A stretch of 64,000 bases of DNA from Amoebidium appalachense (taxonomy: Eukaryota > Ichthyosporea). Location: contig CAVNZM010000001.1 in assembly GCA_963693365.1 (NCBI GenBank), forward strand, positions 11,408,001-11,472,000, read 5' to 3'. Of this stretch, positions 28,337-59,063 are shown piece by piece (the stretch's first letter is position 1; each line of letters begins with the position of its first letter). The notes beneath the pieces were generated by a model, which was not told the DNA's origin, made no database searches, and saw only the letters and a program-made list of their open reading frames with translations. Both the position numbers and the translations under genes were made by a program.

Positions 28337-29540
28337 AAAAAAAAAAAAAAAACACCACCACCACCACCCACCACGCGTAGTAACACCACCACCAGCACCG
28401 CTGGTACCACCAAGAGCTAGAGAGCTACCCACCCATGTTCAAATGAAGCTGCAATACTGTCTGAGTCCCCCCGAATTCCCCCCCCACGGGCCCACCCCAC
28501 TCCCCACCCCCACCAGCCATCATCGGCAACCGCCCATTTTACCTGAGCATGCGGCCACAATTGCTCCAAATAATGGCCAATATATCATCACAATTACATC
28601 GTTTTGGGTCGCAAACGTTGAAATTTAAGGTGGTGATGGCGGTGGTGGTGAATTCGAATTCGATTGTGGTAGCTGTAGTAGCATGGGCGCACAAAATCAT
28701 AGGTCATATGCGTAGCAAGGTGTGTGTGTGTGTGTGTGTGTGTGCACGTGCGTGTGTGTGTGTGTGCAGGTGTGTGTGTGTGTGCAGGTGTGTGTGTGTG
28801 TGTGGGAGTGTCCGTGTGTGTGGGTGGATGGGTGGGCCGGGTGGGTAGCTGTGGGGGGGGGGGGGGGGGGGGGGGCGGAGGGAAGGCCTGCATCCACAAA
28901 TTCGAACGGCCCTGTACGTTAATGACCATAATTACTAATATTATCGCCCTACAGGCAGAATACTGTTACAGCAGGGCCAATACTCCTATAAGTACAGTGA
29001 GCATTTTCTCGTTTTCCTAACCTGAAGTATATATAGGAGATGCGATGACTCCGACAAACACTTGGAAAAAGGTCTTTACGGTTCGTTTTAAACTTTACAC
29101 CACCACATGTACATGCACAATTTACCACCGTAACGATGCCCTATACTATTTATAGCTACGCAAGTCTTAGAGGTTTTGTCAAAGCATCAATCAAGTTTCT
29201 GTTTTACACGAAACCTTGTTCGATCAAGTTCATGGACGCTTATAATTGGTTTATACTTTTGGTACATCTGAGGTCAACCAAGCATGGCAGTGATCAGCAC
29301 GCATATTACTGACATTTAATTGGCTACTTGATTCAGGCCAGCCACACGCAAAAAATACAACCCCCCCCCCCCCCCCCCCTCCCCCCCACCAAAAAAAAAA
29401 AAAAAAAAAAAGGAAAGAAAGAAAGAAAAGAAAAGAAACGGGCAAAACCCCCTTTGAAAAAGGCTCACTTTTGTGACTGCTCTTGATACGTTTTGATTTG
29501 TGGGTGTGCAAGTGTGCACCTGTGCGTGTGTGCGTGCGTG

Positions 29541-29633
<93 letters not shown>

Positions 29634-29723
29634 GTGTTTTGTGTGTGCGTCTGTGTGTGTGCGCGTTGGTGAGGGAGGGGGAGAGGGTGTTTCAGATATT
29701 TACGCCACCACCACTTCCTCACC
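27246..29723. other. intergenic region
   Basis: It holds the 3' flank of the PP1-docking-like gene, C/T and C/A tracts at 27909-27944 and 28300-28350, (GT)n at 28720-28805 and 29548-29640, and the repeat fragment at 28430. No exon seen. Confidence 0.4.
28430..28470 (+). repeat. fragment related to the 5' half of the poly(C)-ended element
   Basis: CCCATGTTCAAATGAAGC and ATACTGTCTGAGT match the segment at about 998-1028. Only this piece is recognisable. Confidence 0.3.
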
Positions 29724-30547
29724 CTACTTATCCGCTTTAGCCATAGCTAATACCTGCTCGTATGTTGGATAGTCCGTATATCCCTTAGGCTTACGTCTGG
29801 TATCTCCTTTTGCAAGCGGCAAATTATGTTCGAGGCGGTAGGGAAGGTCAGGGTTCGAAATGAAATTTCTGAAAGAATTCGCGTCCGAGTCACCCATTTC
29901 GACAAATTCAATCGCCTGTTCTCGTGTGATCCCCCCGCACTCAATGAGAACCCCCCTGTAAACATCCAGAGAAAACCCCACCGTGAATTTCAGGCTCGAC
30001 TCGGGGAGCTGGGTTCCTGACCGCAAATATACCCCCGGATCGATCAGGTGAAGATATGCGAGATTAAATCTGTTCAATTCACCGACTACATATTTGAACA
30101 GTTTTCCCTTGTTGCTATCTTCGAGGTAAACTGGAGGAGAGAGCCTCAATCCGACCCTAGAGCCCCCACAACGAAGTTCCACAACTTCAGGCACACATCG
30201 TGTGCGATTCTCGATCAATCCGCTATGGCGATCCGTGCGAATATTCGTTCCTTCGTGGAGGAATTGGTCGATAAGGTAACCATTCACGCCGTGGACTGCC
30301 ACCCCACCAAACCCCGCCTCAATCGTGCCTTTCGCTGCGTGGCCGTAATCACCGATTACACGTGGGATCTCCGAAGTTTCGGGAGTGCGTGGGGTTTCAT
30401 ATGGAACGCGCTCACCCGCGTTTGTTTGCACCCTACTGGTGGATTTAACGGGGATAGAGGAGGCGGAAACTGGAGAACCGCCGATGGGTTGGAATGAGGA
30501 GTGAGATTGGCGGCCCTGGTGCCACAGTTGCCCAAAATTATAGCCTC
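29724..30547 (-). CDS. OYE exon 2, open reading frame
   Basis: The exon is open from the acceptor at 30548 to TAG 29726-29724 and encodes the C-terminal two thirds of the OYE barrel. It has the active-site His-x2-Asn and Tyr in HGVNGYLID, an IENR motif, VGLRLSP and YLHLIDPG. Compared with typical family members a few segments are shortened (after VPEVVEL, and at GDSDANSFRNF where FGR is expected). This suggests relaxed constraint, although the frame is kept. Confidence 0.8.
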
Positions 30548-30670
30548 CTGGGGCGGGGAAGGGGGGGGGGAGGGAGGAGAGGGGAGAGGGGGGTCGGGTT
30601 GTATGTGTGTGTGTGTGTGTGTGCGCGCGCGCGCGCACACGCGCGTACATGGGAGGGGTGCCAGAGTCCG

Positions 30671-30775
30671 GGGGGAGGGGGGGGGGGGGGTAGATTGTGT
30701 CACTATTAGAATACGAAGCACACACTCATGATATACAACACAATGAATATTTTGCAAAGCCCCACAGTTGTATTA
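30671..30775 (-). mobile_element. poly(C)-ended element, truncated copy
   Basis: On the minus strand it carries a GTGTGCTTCGTATTCTAATAG end that leads into a C tract. It resembles the copy at 11179-11341 and lies in the OYE intron. Confidence 0.4.
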
Positions 30776-31016
30776 CAAGCAACCCCCCCCCCCCCCCCCC
30801 CTCCCCCCCCCCCCCCATCCCCCTCCCTAGTGTTGATTACACAAAGCCTTTTTTTTGGGAAGGGGGGAAGGGGGGAGGGGGGTAGGGTTGTAAACTTGAT
30901 GGATAAACTTTCTTTTTGGGAAAGGGGAGACTCTGAGGGAGGAACCGGGGGGGGGGGGGGGGGGGGGGGAAGTATAAGGCTTAGGAGGGGATTGGGGATG
31001 AGGGGGGGAGGGGGGG

Positions 31017-31052
<36 letters not shown>

Positions 31053-32001
31053 GGGAGAAAGATTTAGAGACTGGTATGCATCTATCAATGTATGTGACGT
31101 GTGTTTTTCCATGCAAGCGAGTTTGGTCCAAGCCCCCCCCCTCCCCCCCCCCCCTTTTTTTTGGGGTGGGGGGGGAGAGGGGAGAGTAGCGGGGGGAGCG
31201 GGGGGAGGGGGGGAGGGGGGAGGGGGAGGGGAGAGGGGAAGATTGCGGATCTTGGAATTATATTTTCACTCTTAACACTATGCATTCCCAGTTAAGTTAA
31301 GGTACTAAGCAAGCTCTAAAGGCTTCCCAGATCTGAGCATAAGCATCAAGGAATGCTATTCCTATTAGATGGCCCGTGTCACATTCTCAGGCACTAGGTT
31401 TATATACACCACGAACTTGTGGGTGCTCATAGGTAGTGTAGAATATTGCATATGCCATGGAGTCGTGGAGCAGCACACTTATGATTGGCATTTTGTAAGG
31501 TTTTGTGAGTACATGCTACAGTTCTGAGTCCATCCCACACTTTGGTTTCCCTGTTGTGAAACAAGTTATGCACAGAAATATATCATTAAAGCGAGGCACA
31601 TAAAGAATATGCAAGGAGTTTGGTTTGGAATTAAGCAGTATAAGAAAAGCGTGCTGCAAATGGGAGAGGGAAGGAAGGTCAGGCACCATGCATGTTCAGA
31701 AACCCTTACCTTTGTGATGCACAGCATCATTAACCTTCCTAAACGCGTTCACCTGTTCAGGTGTAAATATACCTGGGGCATCTTTAGTTCCCTGTCCGTC
31801 CTAGCTTATTTGCATAGCCTCAGAAATATGCAAACCACCTACTGAGGTGCGCTGTGTGTAGTATTTAATGGCTACATAGCTCGCACTGAATCTCGCTGGG
31901 ATCTGCCCGGCAGCTGGTGAAGGGGACAATGCAACGGGGTGACGGTGGAGGTTCATGTTGCCCGCACGAAATGGGGTGAATAACTTCGGTTTGAGTGCCA
32001 T

Positions 32002-34786
32002 TTGAAAAAGTGGGTGTAATAAGTTAAGTCAGGAAGCAATGGCGGGTCAGTGTCTGACACGAACTGACAGTGTCGCGCGCCATCTCCGAGCTAAACCGGA
32101 TCGCCGACGGCGGCGATTTTTTTCCTTCCTTCTTCGCAGCCATCTTTTCCCTGCAGTCTTTTTTCTTCGCAGCCTTCCTTCTTCGCAGCAGTCACTTCGC
32201 GTACACAGATAAGCATTGTCATTACTAGCGAGACATTTCTAGCTGAGGTAGGAAGGAAAATGAGGCACCACCAAGGCCTCTTGCAGTAATCTCCCGGGCC
32301 TGGAAACTGGTGCGTCACGATCTTAATCTGAATTCCGGGCCAGGCCTGACCCGAAATGATCACCGATTCCAGCCTGTTCCGAAAATAGCATTAAAATGAA
32401 AGGCCTGTTCCGAAAATAGTAACAGGCTGGTTTGGCGGGCAAATTGGCCAATCGCATCGTTCGTAGCTGACTGTTCAAGCTGTTGTTTACGTTTCCGAGC
32501 AGGCTGAGCCTCATACCGTTGTTGTTTTTTGCTCAGGACAAACACCAAACGAACGCCAAAATCCTTGGCTCTTAAGCACTGTTAAGCTACGTATTTAGCT
32601 AATCTAAAATGGGGTATAAAGACGCCTATTCATAATAGTGTGTATGGCTGCCAGTCCAACTACGCAACTACGCCTTCGGGCAGGAAAGGCACTGTGCTGC
32701 AGTGTAAAGCCAAAGGATGCTTCTGAACAACCACGTTCAAAATGGGTGGCGGATTATATTTACCCTAAGATAAGGAGTTTTGAATTAAGAAACCCGCCAC
32801 ACGGAAGGAAAGGGGTTGAAGGGAGAATAATAGGAAGCAACTCAAACCCACTTGTGTTCACAACCCCCTCCTCCCCCCCCCCCCCCCCCCCCCCCCCCCC
32901 CACCACCACCACCACCACCACCACCACGCATCCTGACATTTGGGGGGGATGCCTGGTTGGCTAGGCTTTGTTATTCCCCGTTTCCTCCCTTTGCACAGCT
33001 AACCGTGTGGTTTCCCGGTGCCTACCGCTCCACCCATCACTAGAGGTTGTGCCCCCCTCCCCCCCCCCCCCCCCCCCCCCCCCCACCCCACCCACACACA
33101 CACACACTCGCAGTACCAATAAACGATAGTCTCTGCTCCCTCCCGACCTTTTTCCTGCCCATCTAGCAACTCTCTTTGAAAATTAAATAAGGCCGAACCA
33201 AGTATATATACTCAAAACATGGTTTAAGCTTCTTATGCTTCGAAAAAAAGAGGGAGTGAGGGAGGGAGAGAGAGAGTGAGAGTGAAAGGGAGCGAGAGAG
33301 AGCTATCGAGTGTGTGTGTGGATAGGTGAGTATGTGTGTGTGTGGTTGTGCGGCCGATGTGGGGTGTGCGTATTTCTTTTAGGCCTTTTGTGTATATGCG
33401 TGTGTGCGTGCGTGACTGTGTACATGTTTGGGTGTGTGCGTGTTTGCGTTTCCACTGTGCCGACGCCGGAGTCTGAAGTTGTGTGTTAAGGAGCTCTTTC
33501 TCTCCCTCGGCTCTTTGCTCGGCGCAGGAGTGAGAGCGTGTATAATGGGTGTTTGTATGTGTGTGTGCGTGTGTGTGTGTGTGCCAGTGTTCCTCCCTTC
33601 TCCCCCCCCCCCCCCCCCCCCCCCTCCCCCCCTTCTCCTACCCCTTCTCCTCTTACGCCACACCCACCACCACCACCCATACCACTGTAACCCTGGTTGG
33701 CACACGCAACCACATTAGCTCCACAGCTGAAACATAAATACATATTTGTGCATTTATGTGTGTTTGTGTTTATAAGATAATCATGTATGACGGCTTCAAG
33801 TAGTCATGTTTCTTCTTGCGGGTCAGTGAGCCTTGGAATGCTTCGCGTGTTTTGAGCACTGTACGTGTACGTGTCGATAGACTCAGCCGCTCGATCGATC
33901 CGAGTCTGCCACCTACTGAGATGGCTCCTTATTTTTCCTTACACATTCAGCGAACACTGGACTCTATCGAACCGTCGAGGCGCCGCGACAGAAAGCATGC
34001 ACGCGGTCGCGAGAGTGTAAGGAAAAATCGGAAAGTTCATCGCAGTGCGTGCACACCGTCAGTACGTGTGAGGATCCGAGTCCAACCCAGCCTGTTCCAT
34101 TTTTAGATTGCGATTCGAACCCTGAGGCCTTGCTAGGCCGGGGAGAGCCTTTTGGAGTGCGCACGCACCCCTCCATGTACCGTGAGCCCACCGAGCGCTG
34201 ATTGGCTAAATCTGATCATTCCTGGAAAGAGCGCCCAGATGATTGGCTATCATCTGAACCTACCAGAGCAATCGTCACATGAAATTAGCCCATTATTTCT
34301 CGATTTTCAATTACACTTTCAGCAAAATAAATCGTTTTTAAATAAGATTTTTGGAACAAGAGGAATCAGATCCCATTTTCAGTTGCTCTAGGGGTAATAC
34401 CTGTGATGGCCGCTGGCTGAGCGGCCTGGCGGTTGACCAAAAGGAAGCGAAAGGAAGAAGAAAACGAAAACGAGAAAAAAAGTGAGCTGATGAAGTAGGT
34501 GAAAGGTGTGAATTAAACACGAGAAGGTGTGAATTAAACACGAGATTGGAGGGGAGAAACAGGAGAGCGAAAGACAAGAGGAACAAATGAACTATAAGGC
34601 TGATGGTAAAAACCTCTGATGGAGAAGGCAAGGTGTTACGCGGGAGGAAAGTGACAGGTCTGACATGATACGTTGTCTGCCATCAGTTCTGTTAATGCCT
34701 ACGCTGGCAATGCCTAGAGGTCATTCCTGGACACGCACGCACACACAAATACCGTGTTCCCAGAAAATACATTTGCGTAGACCTCC
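32002..34786. other. region between the divergent OYE and RING genes
   Basis: It contains TTCTTCGCAGCC-like short repeats (32126-32190), a repeated CCTGTTCCGAAAATAG (about 32375 and 32404), C/ACC tracts (32873-32927, 33057-33084) and a 21-22 bp direct repeat of AGGTGTGAATTAAACACGAG (34505-34545). Inverted CCAAT (ATTGGC) occurs at 34200 and 34241, upstream of the RING gene. The open frame at 33816-34106 is not convincing. Confidence 0.4.
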
Positions 34787-43056
<8,270 letters not shown>

Positions 43057-44289
43057 AGGGTCGTATAGTGTCTGTGCGTAAGTTTAAGGTCTTAGTGCGT
43101 TGTGGTGGGTTAGTTGGAAGGTTTTTTAGGTTTAGCTATAGGTTTTGTATGCAGCTCTAGAAAAGCAAATCCAATGATGCCGCATGTGGTGTGGTTTACG
43201 GGCGCAACGTACAAGTGTGTATGTATACTTGAACACCCCCACACATGTGCACGTGCTAATGTGGGCGCGCGGAGAAAAGAATGAATGAGTGAAAGGTTGA
43301 AGTTTGTGTGTGCCTTTCTCCGTTTTTACGCGTTTATAATGCATGAATGGGATTTCCTATGACTTTTTCATTCGTCACAGAGGTCGCATCATCTTTTTCG
43401 TTTTTATTGCCTGCCTTTTGCCGAATCTCGTCTTTGTATTCCTATGAATGAATTATCTCGAATATGACATACTTGCCAATAATGGTAAACAATACTCCAT
43501 GCGGAATGCTATGATAACATTCAATTTCCATTGTTTATATTCCGGTAAATTCGAATGTTTTTTAGTAGACTCACTTGCCATCTTTGAGCCTTTGTCCATG
43601 TGGCAAACAGCAGGACGCGATCACAACCTCACAAAAAATTCCAAGATTTTCCTGTTTTCCAAATGCAATATCGCCAATTTGGTGATATGCAAGTATGTAG
43701 AAGATGAAGATGGTGGTGGTCAGCTGCACCAAAATTTAATTTGCCCCCCCTGCCCCCCCCCCCCCCCCCCCCCCTCCCCTTCCCCCCCGTGCGCGGGTTT
43801 AATCCATTGGTGTATAGGTTTTCTGAAAATTCACGGAAAATCACCAAAACAAGTTGGTTAATCTGAATATCGGGGTGTTTTATAACTCATGATCCTTAAA
43901 TTATTTAGGGGAACTCAAAAGTGAAGATACTCACATAAATACATTAATTCGAACGATCACTTTCCACACATTTGGCAGTGTCAAATCTGTCCCACAATCA
44001 CAACGTTTCATATAATGATGCTTTAGGCCACCGGCCTGCCCGAACCATATTGAAATGGGCGAACACTCAGTGACCCATAATACATGTTGCAAAGAGTCAC
44101 TGGCCTACGGTGACGTCATAGCTGCAGGACGGGTTGTTAGGACGTGGCCTCTCTGTCGAATGCTACGCTCATGATCTAATTTGCGGAAATAAAATTATAT
44201 GATGACCCTGACGCTTCTCTTCCTTTTCAATACTCTATATAAACTGATGACCCCCCCCGTAAACCCCCCCCCCCCCCCCCCCCCCCAGA

Positions 44290-44325
<36 letters not shown>

Positions 44326-44365
44326 CGAGACTTCTCCCTCTCTCATATCACTAAGATTCGATCCT

Positions 44366-44404
<39 letters not shown>

Positions 44405-45288
44405 AAAAAGTTTAGTACACATATACATGTGCTGTACTTCACTACACCACAGCTTTATTATTAGCACAATATCAGTGACATCAACGTCCTAGAACAGGCC
44501 TATGCCTAAATCAACGGCCCGGATGCGCACATGCGCTGATTTCCATTTATGGATATATATGGTATTGTCTGATTTCCATTTATGGATATATTATCTGATT
44601 TCCATTTGTTGGCTATGTTCACGTAGATCGCTTTTTCGGACATGGCTTAACATGCGCACGGCTGTCACACTACTGGCTATTCATGTATAACAAACCCTTC
44701 TACTACCGAAAGTTTTTCTACAGGTCTTCATTATTGGTTCCGATCGAATCCGATTATACAGGATTACCCATATAACGCAACTGTGCAAAGTTGCCATCCA
44801 AGGGGCATTTACAGCTACGAGCTCTGTGAGCACCTACAACATTAGGATACATCTATCCATGGGCAAAAACCATTTGCGTGCATCATTTACCATTGCAACT
44901 GCGTGTTATCCTGATTATAATACTTCATACTATCATGCACTACGACCATACCATCGTACCTTCGCATAGCAGCCAACCCCGGACGATCGATAAACGCAAA
45001 GAAAAAAAAGGAAAAAAAACGAGGAAAAAGAAAAAACGAGCTTTCGGCAATAAAATCAGTCAACCTACGGCTCATGCATTGCACCACAAAAAGGTCAGTC
45101 TACTTGACAATCAAGTTTCTGCCTATCAAGTCCCTTTCCAAACTTGACTACAATTCTACGTAAGAAGCAGCCTCCAGCTCCCCCTACGTTATTTTCAACA
45201 CAAACCCTCACACTCACAACATGACATGTACATAGAATACAGATATCTAGATCCTATCTCCCATTTAGTGGGGACAAGTGCATATATC
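43057..45288. other. intergenic region between convergent RING and P450 genes
   Basis: Mostly A/T-richer sequence with C tracts at 43747-43775, 44264-44286 and 44367-44402, and three copies of a CTGATTTCCATTTATGGATA unit at 44537-44610. No exon seen. Confidence 0.45.
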
Positions 45289-54206
<8,918 letters not shown>

Positions 54207-55429
54207 CTTGAAATTTTGCGGCCAAAGGGCCCTGCCAGTGCGTTCGAGATCTGGATGGGAAAAAATGAGGGGGGGGGGGCAGGGAGGGAGAGGGCGAGGG
54301 TGGGGCGGGGAGAAGGGGGGAGAAGGAAGGGCGGGGAGAGAACGGTTCTGTTTATTGTCCATCAGCAGTAGTAGTGAAAGAAAAATAGAAAGCGGATTTT
54401 ATTTTAAAATTTTTGATTTAGACTCATAAATTCCCTTCCTGGTTTCGGACCAGATTTGTGGTGTACTATGGCACGGCTTCCTGGCTAGCCGTCTTTTTGC
54501 ACATCATTCTTTGAGTGTGTTATAGTAATTTGGTAATGTTAGTGCCACATGTGTGCATGTGCCGCAGCATGTGTGTGCATGTGCGCATGTGCGCGCGTGC
54601 GTGTGTGTGTGTGTGACGTGTGTAGGGTTGCCGCGGTGTGTGCGTGCGTGTGCATGTATGTATTTTTGTGTGCGTGTGTTCGTGCGCGCGCGCGTGTGTG
54701 TACTTGTGTGTCTGAGCGTGTGAAAGTGCGCGTGCGCGCATTCCTGGCAAGTGCTATGGGTGAGTGTACCAGATCCATGTCGTGTGCGAGAGTGTGTGCG
54801 AACCTATGCGCATGTGATTGTTTGCATGCAGGTGTTCACTGTTCCATGTGTGTGTGTAAGCTTGTTTGCGCAATGCCAGTTGGTTTGTTTAGCAAGTGAG
54901 AAGAAAGGAGTTACAGAACAAAGAAACCTGTCCCGTAGGGTGTTTGACGAGGGGGCGAGGGAGGTTGGCTGTCAAAAAAAAAAGGATGCAGATCTGCGGG
55001 TACGGAAGAGTACTCAGCAAGGATGCGCGAAAAGACTACAAGCGGGCATGACTAACTGAGCCGTTTCTATTAAAATACATATATTAACCACGACACATCT
55101 ACCTTGTTAGCTTCGCTGATTTTGGCCCCAGTATGTTGCTTTTCACTTCAAGAATTGGTGTGCAGTGTCTTCACGTTTCTTCCTCTTGTCGTTGACTGTT
55201 TCACAGCATGCAAGCAACATGTGGTGTCGTAAATGACCAAACTATGCATACCATGCACTCGTATGTAAGGTGTGTGCAAGTTTAGAAGGTTACATGCTAT
55301 TTGCAAATTCAACGCACTTAGGTGAAAGTCCTGAGAAACAAGCCGTTAGAGACGATGTGAGAATCGAAGGAAGAAAGGTGCTTTTTCAAAGTTTTTCTGC
55401 TGCCGGAGTCAGGCTCATTCAGGACCAAG

Positions 55430-55461
55430 GCCTCCTAAATAAGGTGTGCTATTTAGGAGGC
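55430..55461. repeat. perfect 12-bp inverted repeat
   Basis: GCCTCCTAAATA and TATTTAGGAGGC are separated by eight bases. No T tract follows; function unknown. Confidence 0.7.
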
Positions 55462-55758
55462 GTTGTTCAGGACTCAGGACTCAGGAGTCACATCAAGGAG
55501 ACCTTGGAAAGTTGGATCACAATTGGAATGTTCAGCGGAACCATTTGATTGGCTTTTACTTAACAATTCAAACTAGTCTAACAAAGTATTCGTCATCAGT
55601 GACATCATTTGATATATTGAACGGTTAGCAAGGCTAAGAAAAAGAAACAGATTGTTTATACTAAACAAACATTATCAAGATGGTGCGCACTGGCATGAGG
55701 TCCTCTCTCTTCTCTCCTGACATCATGATCGAGCCAGATGGCCTCTCCCCGAGTTTCT

Positions 55759-55799
<41 letters not shown>

Positions 55800-55847
55800 C
55801 CTCTTTCTCTCTCTCTCCCTCTCTCTCTCCCTCCCCCCTCCTCTCTG

Positions 55848-55909
<62 letters not shown>

Positions 55910-55975
55910 CTCTCTCTCTCTCTCTTCTCTCTACATATCTCTCTCCCTCCCCCCTCCTCTCTGTCTGTATATATA

Positions 55976-56170
<195 letters not shown>

Positions 56171-56350
56171 TGTCACTCATTATCTCTCTCCCCGAGTCGA
56201 TTCGGACTTGCCAAGGCAGCTTATGATTATTCAATTTGGCTCAAGTTGCCTGAATAAATACTGTAACATCCTGTTTAAAATTTTTCAGAATTGCGCGAAT
56301 GTATTTGCCACGAATATCATGATTCAAGAATCAGTAAATCCCCACATGGT

Positions 56351-56385
<35 letters not shown>

Positions 56386-56457
56386 TCAGAGTTCCGTGCC
56401 ACATGATACACATCCCTCCTCCCCCCTCCCTCCCCCCGGAGAACGCGGCCGCCCTTT

Positions 56458-56516
<59 letters not shown>

Positions 56517-57177
56517 CACACGCACGCACGCACGCACGCGCGCGCGCACACACACATGCGCGCGCGCATGTACACACACACACACACACACACACACAGC
56601 TATCCGGAAAGTTTCCCATTGTTTTTTTGTGAGAACGGCCAAAGTCCCCACTCACTGACATCAAACTGGATTTGAACCCCCCCCCCCCCTCCCCCCCCCC
56701 CCCTCCCCTCCCCCTCGCCCTCCCCCCCCCCTCCCTGCGGGAAAAATGTAGGATCGCGCTGTGTGGACTACACATTATGACCCCACTGTACCATTGCTTT
56801 GCACGCACTGTCAAGAGAAAAGGGTGTTTGTAGAGTGAAGGATTAGCACGATTCAGAGTCCCGTGTTACTCACAGGCAGGCAGACTCAGTTGATAATAGG
56901 ATCATAGTCATGCTAGATATTCGAAGGGGTTTACGCTGTTTACTCGAGGCAAAGAGAGACCAGTCTCAGGTATGGGGGGGGTTTTGCTCGGAATATCCCC
57001 TCAGCGGTATATCATGATCATGTACATAGCTGTCGGGTGATGATTATATATCAGGGTTTACTTTCTCTACGAGACACCATAAAGACAAACAAAAATCAAT
57101 TAGTTGGGGTTCCCCGGGTTTTTTTGTTTTTTTTTTGTTTTTTTTCGGGCTCCCCTGGGACACTCGGTATCAGCTAG

Positions 57178-57298
<121 letters not shown>

Positions 57299-58067
57299 AG
57301 AATTTTGTAATGATGTGTTTCTCAAGCCAATCAATACATCTAATAAACAGGTCATAGTTTCGCGTGTTTAGTATAAAATCAAGGATGTTGTAATTTTTAG
57401 GTAGGCTATCTTTCTGGGTGTCTGTTGTGAATGTCATGTGTGTTTGTCGCGGTATTATGTGGTCTATCAAACTACACTTGGCGATATATGACCGTTTAAA
57501 CTGGTGTGTGTGTGTGTTGTTTGGGCATGCAAACTCGATGCCACCTTATTTATACTTATTAGATCTCCACTGTAAAACAACTGTACAGTAAAAGCGTGGT
57601 ATGTGATCAATAATACCATCAGCTAGAGAAAGACCAATTCTACAGGAAGGTAATATGTATTTAGGTGTTACACATTTGCGAGTGCCATATTTGGCAATAT
57701 GGTCATAAGGCTTAGTTTTTCAAGGTATATGCTTTCATCGGGTCTGGTGTCGTGTGGTTTCTTTTTCCATTTGTTATATTGCGTAATTATCTTGTGATTG
57801 TGTACATGTCTGATAAGTAAGTGGCAGTCCAAAGTCACACGCACACTTTTGCGGGGTTTATATGTATTTGTGCCCGGGGGAAAAGGAGAGAGAGAGATAT
57901 TCGAACCTGGCGCAGGGGTTACTAAATTCGTGTGTACACATGTCAACTTGGCATTTTAGATTTTATTGCATCCTAGCAGAGGACGTGCATCTCGAGCGGT
58001 GTGCCTCTTAAACTCTTCAAGTTCATAGCGCAGGTGCAATAGGTACGCGAAGCTGCATGCAGCCTGA

Positions 58068-58113
<46 letters not shown>

Positions 58114-58441
58114 GTCACCAATTGATACAGCAACTTGAGGAAAATCACTGAACTTTGGCGAAGATCTTCGTAACTAAAACTATATGTGCATGGATTTCGC
58201 CGACCGAAATTTGCCACATTCGAACCTTAAAAGTTCGTGTAAATAATATCAACCTAACCAAGACCCTGGGAGGAGCATCAAGTGAACACAGACATCGAAT
58301 TTTTGGGTCAGACGCCAGCCACTCCACGTTGCCAACATCCAGGGAACTTCAAAAAAAAAAAAAAAAAAAAAAAAGTCACCACGAACATCATGAAAAAAAA
58401 AACAAATATATTCAAACTCAGTCAGTGGTCACAAAATGGGA

Positions 58442-58673
58442 CTAGCAACCCCAGCACTGTGGACGACAGAAGCCCCAGCGGCACCTCCAGTAGTTTGAAA
58501 AGGGCCCCCAGAATTGGCAGCGACGGATGCACCAAAAGCACCGTCCACACCACCCACCGCCAAACCCGGGCCCGCCCCCAAACCCAGGTCCACCCCCGAA
58601 ACCGGCCTGACGTCTGTCCACATCGTGTGCTCCGTCCTGCTCGTAGGCCACCTGTGTGAGAGGTGGTGGTGGT

Positions 58674-58707
<34 letters not shown>

Positions 58708-59024
58708 GGGGGGGGGTGCAACATGCCGGGCGGAGGATACAAAGGATCACCATCATATGATAATTATGTCCAACGGTGCTCGCAACTCAAGGCCCGATGT
58801 CCCCCCCCCCCCCTCCCCCCCTCCCCCCCCCTCTCTCCCTTTTTCCCGCGCCCCGGGGCCACCCCCCCCCCCCCCCCTCCCCCCTCCCCCCCCCCCCCCC
58901 CCCCCCCTCTGCCTCCCCCAGAAAAAAACTTTGAAACAAAGAAGAAGAAAAAAAACCTCTCCCGTCCCCCTCTCCCAAACCTCCTCCCCGCACCCCCCTC
59001 CCCCTTCCCCCCTTCCCCCCCTCC

Positions 59025-59063
<39 letters not shown>

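Larger units (their letters stand above)
29724..32001 (-). pseudogene. old yellow enzyme (NADH:flavin oxidoreductase/OPR-like), exon 1 broken
   Basis: Exon 1 (32001-31710) and exon 2 (30547-29724) join in phase at a good donor (AAAG|GTAAGG) and acceptor (CGCCCCAG). The protein follows the OYE fold: start KPKLFTPFRAGNMNLH, then KYYTQRTSVGGLHISEAMQI, APGIFTPEQV, FGQLWHQGRQSHSSFQP, and the substrate/FMN motif HGVNGYLIDQFLHEGTN with its His, Asn and Tyr, ending with the typical GYTDYPTYEQV. OYE enzymes use FMN and NAD(P)H to reduce activated alkenes, including oxophytodienoate in plants. Exon 1 has an in-frame TAG at 31803-31801, and around 31880-31945 the conserved PFTSCRAD-like block lies in another frame, suggesting two compensating indels. 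Exon 2 is open but has lost the usual FGR near the phosphate-binding site. Most likely a decaying copy; sequencing error is the alternative. Confidence 0.75.

Noticed and set aside
33816-34106. 97-codon frame rich in Arg and Ser upstream of the RING gene
   Set aside because: No domain, no splice context, and it lies in what is probably the upstream region of a divergent gene pair.
43448-43861. 137-codon frame after the RING gene
   Set aside because: It starts in A/T-rich intergenic DNA and ends in a poly-Pro tract; no homology recognised.
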